Assembly: GCA_002104985.1 (NCBI GenBank)
Contig: MCGO01000011.1
Coordinates: forward strand, 186,001-250,000
DNA from: Rhizoclosmatium globosum
Taxonomy: Eukaryota; Chytridiomycota; Chytridiomycetes; Chytridiales; Chytriomycetaceae
DNA length: 64,000 bases
Reading direction: 5' to 3'
In this document: positions 1 through 11,200 of the stretch, one piece after another
Numbering within the stretch: the first letter of the stretch is position 1
Layout: every line of letters starts with the position of its first letter
The notes under the pieces: model-generated
What the model saw: only the letters and a program-made list of their open reading frames with translations
What the model was told of the DNA's origin: nothing
Databases searched by the model: none
Made by a program: the position numbers and the translations under genes

Positions 1-1816
1 ATGCCGATGCTCGGCTGGATTGCCTTCTGAAATCATAAGACCAGTTTGAGCTTCGATATTTGAAAGCTTTGTCCACAGTTGATAATAGTGAGGCCGAACT
101 GAGTTCGTCCGAGGCAAAAGTGAATCAAATTCTTGGAAGAATGACCGTAATTGTCCTGACTTCAAAATTTCCTCGAGTGGAGGGACATTGGACTTTTCTT
201 GATTTGACCCCCCATTTTTCTGTGAAAGAGACATTCATTAATCTAAGCAACAACAGTACGAAATTAACCTGTCTTTTCAAGACCCTTATTCTTCGCTTCA
301 CTCGTTTTACCGCCTTATGATATAGCTTAATCCGATGCTTTATGTCTTTGACTTGAATAAGTTCGCCGTAATTCCCTTTTGCGAGACTCTCTGTATGAAT
401 GAATTAATACTGACTGTTTTACCAGGCTTGATTGTTACCCATTCGAGCTTTATCTGCCATAATTTCGTTCTGAATACATTCCTTCATTTTCATGGCATCC
501 TTTAAGATAGTACATGACTTAATTTCATCCAAAATATCCTCTATATTTCCGTTGGAGATCATGGCGGCGATTCCAGAATCAAGGAGCGACTGTGGGACTG
601 GCTGTTTGTCCTCTCGCTCAACATCTTCCTCATTTATTTGTTTTTCCACAGCCTCAGATATTCTTTTTGCCAAGACATGTTCTTGACTCATTACGTGGTC
701 TCCCTAGAATTTGAATCTTAACCCCTCAAAACACTATGAAACAATTACCAATGTATCGAATATTTGATTCCAATAATCAAAATCAGATAGCATATCAATT
801 CCTGCTTTCAGAACCTGATCCGCCAATAACTCAGTCATTAGAGTTGAAAAGACAGAACTTTTTGTATCATTCTCAAACAATGTTGGCAATAATTGTCGCA
901 CAATCCCTTTCAAATATTCAATCTCACTCAATTTGTGAGATGATTTTTCTGGCCCCTCAGCCGTCCATGACTTGAGTGCTGAATGTAACTCTCCGTCTCT
1001 ATAGCATTGTACCAAAAGGGCCTCGTCAATTGTCTCCGATCCAGCTGACTGAATTTTCGAGTTATTTGATGTAATTTTAGAAGCTTTGATGGCGGCTAAT
1101 CTGCAGTCTTTGATGTGCTGTGTGATTTTTGGTACTAATTTGAGAGAAACGAGTGCAGTGAAGTCAATATTGGATGATTTTCGTCCAATCTCGGTGATGG
1201 CAGATATGATCGCGGACTCTATGACTTCAAGGACTTTTGCATCGTCATCTCCTTGAGTAATTATGTTGACGATTGGAGTTAAAGTCGTTTTTGAAAATGC
1301 AGAGACGACTTCCATTAGAGGCTTTTCAGTGCTTGGAGCAAGTGGAATTACAACCTGAAGTTTCATCGAAGTCGATTTTGATTCGGTAACTGTTGGTTTC
1401 GCAATGAAGGCTGAGTGGGGCAGTAGATAACGTGAAGGTTCGCGAACGAGCTTTCCGAGTTGTTTCGCCTTCACCACAACCCCACCATCTGATAAAAATA
1501 TATTCCATATACCAATAAGTACTAGTATGTGGTATAATGTAGCTCTGAAGGTCGGTGAGGAATAGCAGAGTAGAAATATGAAGTAGAGAGTGGCGGAATA
1601 CAAAGGCCTCTTCACGATTGAATACAGTGTTGACGAAATAGCAGATTGAATGGATGCATGGATAAACTCTAATGCTTCCTTCGAAGTCACAAGGTGTTTC
1701 AGTGGCATCCTCGTTTGTGGAAGTGACAATTCCAAAAAAGGAGTTTCACTCGTTTGAAAAAAAGAATAATTCAGTTGTACAAAAAATTGTGTTTTGAATT
1801 GAAATAAATGTTGCAT
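1..1816 (-). CDS. PXA-RGS sorting nexin (Mdm1/SNX13-like), N-terminal part
   Basis: Partial gene running off the left edge. Exons as I read them: 749-1816, 439-703, 269-390 and <1-219, with GT-AG introns of 45-49 bases. The N-terminus has a hydrophobic pair of segments (around residues 70-110), followed by a PXA domain; the stretch with EIEYLKGIVRQLLPTLFEN and ADQVLKAGIDMLSDFDYWNQ is typical of its end. A basic linker follows, then the start of an RGS-like domain (LEEILKSGQLRSFFQEFDSL). The order membrane anchor-PXA-RGS is that of Mdm1/SNX13/SNX25, which tether the ER to vacuole/endosome and lipid-droplet membranes; PX and nexin-C domains would lie beyond the window. The start ATG at 1814-1816 is the first in the open frame; a later ATG near 1710 is possible. 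It is divergent from channel 1, with 210 bases between the starts. Confidence 0.75.
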
Positions 1817-2026
1817 GCTGTATCAATACCCCACTCAAGTATCAACTGATTCAGCACACCATTCATACAAAAACTTAGGGAATGAAACGTGTATAAAAGT
1901 GGCTCAAACAGCGTTAAATTCAAAGCAACGACTTAACAGACTAGGTTGTGAAAATTAAAGTGACTATATATTGGAAAGAAACGTCTGACCACCGGGAACC
2001 TGAGAAAATTGTAAATCTGACGAATA

Positions 2027-5000
2027 ATGCAGTCATCTCTCCACCACGAACTTCATCGAGCACTAATAGCCGATATCTTAGACTTAAGGGAGGATCTTAT
2101 TGTCAAAACAGACAAGCTGATAAATATGCTTGGTGGAACTGTTCCTGTTGGTGTCGTTGACAAGCGAAGATCGGAATCACCCTCTCCCAGCCCATTACGA
2201 AGCAAGAATCGTGAACGCGTCAAAAAATCTCACTTAGAGCTTGGATTGCGCTGGGAGGCTGGCGACTACGCTGAAAACGTCGCAGCAAATAGATCATCAA
2301 CTCGTTCGGTATTTTCGGCAGAGTTTAAAGAAAGCAGTACGAATCTTCAAGACTGTGAGGCAGGCTCTTTGATTTTTCCCTCCATAATGACACACAAATC
2401 TCGGAGACAAAGTGCGATAAATAACGCAACCACATCAAAGCTCACTTCTTGGCTCAAACGCAGCAACACAAGTGTTGTTTCTCAAACTAATGGAGTAACT
2501 GATGCCGGAATCTCCTTGCTCCCAACCGTGCTTAAACCTAAACCGAAAGGTGTATTCTTTTCAAGTTTCTTTGAATCCACATCATTTTCAATGCTCCCAA
2601 ATCGACAAAATCCATTTGTTCCAAAAACTTCAATAGCAAACCTAGCAAATGATGCCGAAAATGCTTCAGGAAATGCCATTCGCAAACCTTCAGCTAAAAA
2701 ACGGTCTGATATAGCACTTGACATCCATACAATATCCAAGCAACGCAAAACTTCGGATGGCCAATATCCAATAGGGGGTTCTCCGCATCGAAATCCAAAT
2801 TCTGAATTTGACACATCAAACAAACAGCGGTTACTTCCCACTGGAGGATCCACAGCCATTAGACAACAGAGCATTCCAATACCCTCATCTCCAGGCAAAA
2901 TTATTTCTGAGGATTTTGACGATAGTGAGAGGGAGAAAACCATGAAGAGACCAAGTTTGACAACGAAAATGGAAGAAACAGAGAAATCTGACTCAAGCGA
3001 AAGTTCCGACTCTGAAACAAGCAGTGCAAACAGTTTGGCACTGCCGAAATATGTAATTGCAACCAACAATCAGAAGATTATTCCCGCCGATTCTTCACAG
3101 AGTTTGGCTCACCATGCAAGTATTAAAAAGCTCAAAAACCCTCACAAACACACTGTAATTGCTCATTATGCAGCCAGAAAAGGGCTTCTCAAGAAATCCA
3201 TGGCGCAAGTGCAGACTCCGGAAGAAAATGAGGATCCCAGCCACAATGAAGAAACAAAGTCAACTGCTGCACCAACACACGGACACCCTTTGCAACTTCA
3301 ACAAAAAGTGTCATTGATGTATCATATTTATCTGGTGTGGCTATTGATCCCAGCATTTGACAACAAAGGCCGCAAATTGACTATGGATGAATTTGATCAC
3401 ACAGACTTTGACGAGATCACATTCATGCTGAATGGACTTCATCCAAAGTCGTACTTTAGTACAATATGGGATTTCATTATGTCGCTGCTGTATTTTTGCT
3501 GTTTATGGATCATTCCCTTTTTGGTTTGTTACAGCGAGGACCTATCGAAAGAGTTTTCATTGTACCTCAGCTTGAGTGTTACCGCAATTTTCACGTTGGA
3601 TTCTATTGTAACTGTGATGACACCACAACCCGAAACCATCAATGATATGTCAAGTTTCCGAGAATATGAGGCGATGCGACCTACGTTTCGACAATGGGTA
3701 TTCCGATGGTTGAAAACACAGCTTTTACTTGATATTGTGTCTACGGTAAGAATCGATGAAGCTGAGAACGTTTATTGACTGGTTGATGATATAGTTCCCG
3801 TTTGAACTCACCCTGCATCAATACGACAACTCCATCTTCTTATTCACTCTGCGACTCATACGATTTATTCGACTTCCACAAATGATAAAGCGATGTGCTA
3901 TTTACCGCAGTATGCGAAACCATATGGAGTCTCAAATGGGAACAGGAATATCCAAAGTGATTCCAATTGCGGTGGGCATGTTCTTTTTTATTCACATCAA
4001 CGCTTGCACAATATACTATGCTGGAAGAGCTGTTAATTTTGTTGGGTGGGATCAATTATGGCTTGAACTACGCACTGCAAGCATCAGTCAATTTTACACT
4101 TGGACATTCTTTCAAGCGGTGGGAAACATTTTCCCAATGTCTTTTAAGTTGGGTTTGTGTAACTCAAAAATTATTATTTACAACATAATTAGACCGCAGA
4201 CGCAAATTGAACAGGCAGTGGCCATTTTATACATTGTTGTCGGTGCAGTCATCGTGAGTGTACGTTTTGTATTGTAGCAAATTCTCAGAATTCTCACCAA
4301 AAGTATGCTGTCTTTGTCGGATATATATCATCGGCGGCAATGTCATTGGATACGTCAGGTCGCTTATATCAACAGAAAATGGAGGAACTGGTTGACTACG
4401 TCAAATGGAAGAAATTGAGTGAAGAAACCAAACGGAAACTCGTCAGTTATTACGAAACCAAATATCGCGGCAAGTACTTTGAAGAAGATACGCTGTTATC
4501 AGATATGAATGAGTCTCTTCGAACAGTGAGTCTTGATTTTAACATTCATAACATAGAAACAAATTCAACGATAGGAAATATCGTTGCACAATACACGCGC
4601 CTTGATTGAAAAGGTGCCTTTCCTTAAACGGTCTGAACAAGATGGGCGTGATGAAATTTTCTTTAGCCGGATTGCAACTGTTCTTCACGCTCGCTATTTC
4701 ATTCCAGGCGATTTGATCACCCAGCAGGGAGATTCTGGGTTGGATATGTATTTTATACTTTCAGGGAAAGTTAACGTCTTTGTCAACTCTGTCAAAGTTG
4801 TGTCTCTGTATGATGGATCATTTTTTGGAGGTTCGTAGTTTGTTTTTTTAATCGAGTTGGTTATCGATACTTTCTTGAAGAGGTTGCATTAATCTCGCGA
4901 GTCCTGCGTACAGCCACCGTTCAAGCCGCTATGCCATGCGTTGTTTATAGACTGACATATAGTGATTTTCATGCAGTAATTGGAGAGTTCCCCGATATGG

Positions 5001-5278
5001 TGAAAAAGATTGCAAAATTGGCAACAGAACGAGAGAAAATGATGCACAAACAACGAGAGAAAGAAGGAGGGGGGCCCATTTTCATCAAGAAAGCAAATTC
5101 AATGAGCAAAGCGGGAAGAAGCCAGGCACGAAGCGTTGGGGGAATTATTCGACAGTCAGTCACGGTGTGGGGAATGATTATGAACTTACATCAGCTATAC
5201 GTCGCTAACGTGTCCAGCAGCTCCACGGGAGGCCAAGTGCAAGATAGGAAAGTATGTGGATTGTCATCCACTCGCTGA
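2027..5278 (+). CDS. cyclic-nucleotide-gated / HCN-like cation channel (channel 1)
   Basis: Six exons: 2027-3745, 3795-4147, 4193-4253, 4304-4525, 4575-4830 and 4881-5278; phases agree and give 1,002 residues. A long Ser-rich cytosolic N-terminus (about 470 residues) precedes S1-S3 (end of exon 1). Exon 2 has an S4 with Arg at every third place (LRLIRFIR), then S5 and a pore reading FFQAVGNIFP, not the GYG/GFG of K+-selective channels. S6 leads into an HCN-type C-linker (YAVFVGYISS, then GRLYQQKMEEL and KYRGKYFEEDTLL). The cyclic-nucleotide-binding roll follows, with RDEIFFSRIATVLHARYFIPGD-like strands and the GDSGLDMYFI segment. It would sit in the plasma membrane and respond to cGMP/cAMP, as expected in zoospores (family knowledge). 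The extreme C-terminus after about 5160 is uncertain: its last bases overlap the antisense end of the repeat-borne gene, and the stop lies only 15 bases before the repeat. Confidence 0.8.
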
Positions 5279-8200
5279 GTTCCTCGGTAGTCATCCTCAG
5301 CCTGCCTCGAAGTGGGACCAATCCCACCTTCGTCCAATCTCCCTTCCACCTCCTCCACCACAACATACTCTAAACGACCTTTTACAATTCGCTGCTTCTT
5401 TGCAGGCGGTAGTTTGGAGTCACTGCCACTTGGTCCTCCATTTCCCTCACTGCTTCGACTTCCACCACTTCGTCCACTCCCTCTACCTCTCCCTCCACCT
5501 CTCCCTCCTCCCGGTCCTCCACCACCCGGATCGCCGTTTCCGTCATTGTTTTCAGCACCTCCTGTCCCACCGCCTCGAATGTGGTGATGAACCCGCATCA
5601 ACGCAATCGCCCACGTTAGATTCTCAATGAATAAGCCGCTTTTGATGTCGCGTGGGAGACGGAAGGTGAGGCCATCACGCGAAGTAACTGCACGACCACT
5701 GCACCGTGGGTTGGAGCATTTGAATGTCTTGGCCTTCCCGATTCGTGAGATGCGACCGCAGAAGCACATGATTGTTGACCCAATCTAGAAAACAGTGAAC
5801 AGGTTAAATAAAGTAAAATACATGAGACTCTTACTTCAGTCACTATGACTACAGCCTTGATCTTTCCAACTCTGCCAACAAGAGGAAACGCAGGATCAAA
5901 TTCTTTGGCCATGATTTTTTTCATTGTGGGTGTATTCCAGGCAGGTCCACCAGGATTAAAGAACGCGCCGTCATTTTCCGACTTTTTGTACGCCATTACT
6001 GTGGTTTGTTTCCTGATGGAAGCATGAGCCGCATATGAAAGGACCGTCTTGACCCATTCTAAGACAGAGGAGGTTAGATTCAAAATTAAGTGATCAATCA
6101 CACTCACTTGGAATACCATCCTTCCCAGAAGTCACTTTCTTGTTTGTGGTTTTGGAGTTGAAGTCAGAAGTAGCGTATGAGTCTGCACCAGAATTCCATT
6201 CCGCGGCAGATCGGCGAACTCGTTGAGCGTACTTGTTCAATTTGTCCTGCGTGTTCTTGAGCAGCCGTGACAAAAGGTTTGTGTCGTCTCCACCACCGCC
6301 TCCATCACCACCTCCATCAAAAGTGACATTGAATTCATTTCGGATCTTTTTCAACTCCTTATCCACTCTCCCCACTTCATCCAGAAAATCATTTTCCTCC
6401 TCCACCACATTCATGTCATCTGGGCCAGGAGTTGGTTTACGAACCATTCTTGCTGACGCGCGAAGATCCTTCAACCTAGCGTCCAATTCCTGTTCCGCTA
6501 CAAGTACAAGATTTTCCAGTCGCAATTTTTCTTTTGATACAACTTGATCACCAGAGGCGTATTGAACAAGATCCAGTACAGCAGCAGCGACAAGACTCCG
6601 TAACTCCACCACAGCCTCAAGTTGATCAATGGCTCTGTCTCGAAACGATTGAAGTGTGCTGATGCGTTTCTGAAGACGACAAATCACTGCCTCAAATCCG
6701 ACTCCAATCTGAACAACATGACCAGTGCTCGCCATCTGCGTTTCTACTGTTCTCCCACCTGGATCACTGCTCAACAATAAACGAGATGTTCCAAACGCAT
6801 TCCGAAACGCAGACTGAACCGCTTTTGATGGATTTGTGATCCAAACATCAGGACTGTGGAAGGATCCCATCCGAGATTTGAATAGTTCAGTATCTTCAGC
6901 ATGCACTGCGCCCAATTTGACAGAGTCGTAACGAAAAGATCCAAAGTTGTGTTGCCGAGAATAAACAATCATGGCATCTTCCAGTTTGCGGCGGTGCTTT
7001 GCAGAACATTCATTCTGAATTCGATTTCGGATGTACCGAACCAAGTGCGATGCATGCCAATATTCCTCGCGTGCCTTCAAGTTTGATGGATTTGCAGCAT
7101 AGTATTTTCGAGTCTCAGCCATCTCTTTCAAAGAATCTGACAATAACTCTTGGACTTCATTAAAGCTGACATCAATGGAATTGCGGTTGACTGCGGGTGT
7201 TGTTGTTGGATAATGTCGAGGGGCGTTTTTGTATGAATATTGTTTCGTAATCTGTCCTAATTCTTTGGTGTTCATGTGGTGAGTTTGAAGCGGCAACATT
7301 GATTTGAAGATTCCAGTTTCCCTGTCATACGTAATGCTGATTGCACCTGGCCTATACGTCACGAATTTATTCTTGGACGTCGGGAAGTTGATTGTTGAGT
7401 TCTTTGTCAGACGAAGGTGGATGACATTCCTTGCACTCGCAAATATCTTGAATCCCAGTGGATGAACAACAAGCCTCTGACAGAGCGGACCTCCTTTTTC
7501 TAAAGCCAGACGTATCAAGTTCAGGTAATGCAAATTGACAGAAGGGAAATTAGGCGGCCATGGAATCTCTCTGGTGGGTTCATCACAAGAATCAAGGAAA
7601 TAGCCTTCAATGTGTGGAGCTGTTTGTTTGTTCTGATCAAAGACTGCAGACTGCATCCCCCGAACTTGAGAGTCAGGCAGTCTGGGAAATATGGTGTGAC
7701 CATCAACCGAGAGATAACGACGATTTGAGTGGCTGAACTGTTCATGGAATGATTTTCCTGGTTGAGTGTGTTGGATTAGGAAAGTGGAATGAAAGAGATG
7801 ATGTCAGAGAAAGGAAAAAAGATTACCTAATTTCAGGCCAGTAGTAGCCCATGTCTTGTATCTGGCAATAGCGCCTTTGAACGCACCCTGCACAACACCT
7901 GTGTTGTTGAGCTGTTCACCAACCTTGTTTTCCAAGAATCCTTCATTCCCAAACAACAGATACTTGCTCTTACTCAGCTTAAATATATCAGTGAACAAGT
8001 TTAAAAGATCATCTCGGCATAAATGTGTGATGTTGACATATGGTGTTGAAGATATTAGTCGTGTTCCAGTTTCCAGACACAAGCCCCACTGAACAGGCTG
8101 GATATATTGGAGAATAGAGGTCTTGAACGAGGTTCGTAGTTGAGCCAGAGTTAGCTGGGAGTTGTCCTCTGGGGCTTCGTCTTCTTCAACCACTCCCTCT

Positions 8201-11200
8201 TCCATTTGAACTCCAACACCTACGCCAACTCCAACTCCAACTCCAACAGGTATTTCAACATCAATTTCTTTCACAGGCTTGATGACAAATGAAACGACAA
8301 GAGCATCGAGAAACTGGGAAAGAGCCTTGGCGTAAAAGTTGCCTCCGACAGCAGGCCGAACTCCAGTGATGATTGCTGGATGCCTGTAACGCTCTATATT
8401 ATTCCGCGACTGTATAGTATCATCGATTCCATTTTCCACTTGATAGACAGGCAAATTCATGACATACTGATAGATGGAAAGTTCATGTGGACTCAAAGAA
8501 CTCAGATTCACTTGATGATCAGTACCAACCAGAAACCCATCAACCATGCTGAACGGGCCAGTTTCGATAATCACATTCATGGCTCTTGTGGTACCAAGCT
8601 CTGCATCAGTCAAAGGGACTTTGGAATCAGGGAAGCGATTAAACAAGAGATTCGAAAAACATTGTGCAGCATCTTGAAGAAATTGAACTGGTATGGCTTG
8701 ACCAACACCTGGTGCAAGCCGAACTCGATAAACAACCTCTCCAGATGAATCTTCACTTGTATTCTGTTGGCGTGGAACATAGTCCTCATTATCTCCACCC
8801 TGAAGACTTTCTTCATCATCACTATTGTCTGCTTTAGCCTCCTTTGCAGCCTTCTTTTCTCTCTTCAAGTCATCTTCAAGCCAGATGCTCAGACTCAGTT
8901 TCAACGCTGAGATGCTGGAGTCCTTCAAGTACACTGCAAGGTAATGTTCCTTGTTGGGGATGTTGAAGCCAGATTATGGATCTAAAAGTTGAGTAACAAC
9001 AGCAGTCCTTAAGAGCGCGAGCTGTTTGGCAGAGTGGTCTGTTGGATAATACCAACAATGTCCAGAATCGGTGATGAACCCAACAGCTCCGTCATTCATT
9101 TCTTCTTCCCAAACTTGGAGTGATTCACTGGTATTTGCTGCTCCCAACAACATGGCCAAGATGATCATTCGATCCCAACAACTCGACTTTGAAAGTTTGA
9201 GCCCATCAAGTTCTGTGACAATATCAAACAGAATTCTCAGTGGATTTGAATTTTTATCTCCAAACAGGTCGCGTATAATCTCAAGAAGATGTTGAGGTTG
9301 CTGGCCAGCAGACAGACAATTATTCTCAATCTCAGGGCTCTGGTTTCTTTTGAATGTTGGAGAGTCCAGAAACGATAATATTCTGTGGTGGACTGGAAAC
9401 TGATTCTGATCTTCGGGCGGACCATTTTGAAGTCTGATGTTTACAGCGGCTGCATGCAACTTGTTGAACAAATTGATGGTTCCAGGAGTAAGAACATGGA
9501 CAGTGTCAAAGATCAAGGTTGAAAGATCCACGTAAGCTTTGAGTGACTGTCTTTCAGCTTCGTTTGGAACCGTTCCTATTCAACAAAAGGGAAAGAATAA
9601 GAGAAATGAAGAGGAGTATAAAGATATCAAAGACATAAAGTAAACATACCATAAGCTACATATGTATTCAAGAAATGCTGTTCGTGGTCTTTCTTGTCAA
9701 CCGTCATCCTTTTCCGCTCCAGTATCATGTCGGCTTGTGCGGCAGTCATGTCCCTAAAACCAGAAAAGATCAGTTCTTTGATGACAACAATGAAGTTGAA
9801 GAATGCTCACGCAAGATCAATCTGTTCTTGGGTTGCATCATCAGCAAGGTTGCGACGGTTCACAAACGCTTGTTTCAGCTGACGTTCCTGCTCTTCTTTG
9901 AGAATCTTGATTACTTTGGGAGCCATTTGTTTCAGCTTTTTGTTGTCTAGTTCAAAGATGGAAGTGTCAATCTCGCGTCGAGGTTGTTTCTAGGTATTTG
10001 GGTTAGGTTACATAACGTTCTGTAATTCAAACATTATACCAAGACTTGAACTTCCTCAATGCGGCCTTCACACTTGGTCTCGTCACTCTTGGTCTCAAAA
10101 TCTCCAGTCTTGTTCTGTTTGAAAAGCGGCAGAAACAAGGCCTCGTATTGATTGTTGTTGGACCAGTTACGCGGAACCTCGCCCAGTTGCGGAACTCGTT
10201 GTGAAGGCATAGTACCAGACAAGTGGGCTCCTTTGTATCCACGAGTGTGTTTGAAGGTAAATTTGGACCCATCTGAGGAAACAACAACTGGACGGATATT
10301 CAAGACTTTTGAATCAGACGGAAGAATATTGGTTTGAAGTGTCAGATTCGGAAAGTTGTGCTGAGGAAATACAAAATCCCAGTCTTCATCATTGAAGCGC
10401 TCTTGAACTCTTTGATGCAGGACAAAATCAAGAGTCAGCTGCGCACCACCTTCAAAACGTTGCTCCATATACTGCAGAGTTTCTTCCAGCTTTAACCACC
10501 TTTGAACTACTGCGCGCATGTTCACATATCCAAGCTTCGAGATAGACTGAGGAGACGACATGGATTGTGCGACCCGACCTCGACCAAAGTGGGTTGCGAT
10601 TGCTGCATTCAAAACAAGATTGTTGGAATTCTTGAACTTTGGGTGACGGGACAAGAGCTTCCTTATGACTGTATTGAAGTTGTTGCGATACACAGAGGCA
10701 TTGTCTTGACTGATAGACACAGAAACAAGAGAGGCAGGTTGTTCATGTACCAAGCCAGCAACAAAGTTTTGGATTCCAACAGCAACAGAGTGACCTCGAA
10801 CACGTCGAAGAGTATCATTCCAAGCTGGAGAAATAAGTTCATTCCATAGATAGACTTGGGTCTTGTTTCCGCCAGGACTTATGAACGACTGAGAAATGGA
10901 ATAGAGTCTTTGATGCGGCTCTTTCCCCACGTGGAGCAAATGAGTTGTTTGAGATCGAAAATCCCGAAGAACCACAGTCTCGCCCATAAGAATTGAGTGA
11001 AGACCCAACACTTTGATTTTGGCAGAAACAGGTTGGTTCTTGGTGGGGTTGAAAGACGTTGTAGCCAGCACTTGAAACAAAGGTAGAATCTATTGTTGAA
11101 TGCTCGGTTTTAATAATTGGAAAGAAGTGGAAGAATAGAAAAACATACATGTGATATCTTTGAATCCTTATTCTTGAAGAACACAACACCAAGCTCCGTA

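Noticed and set aside
5312..5587. Pro-rich plus-strand frame near the element edge
   Set aside because: Antisense of the Gly-rich linker after the zinc ribbon; no start context, and mirrored in copy 2 with the same cause.
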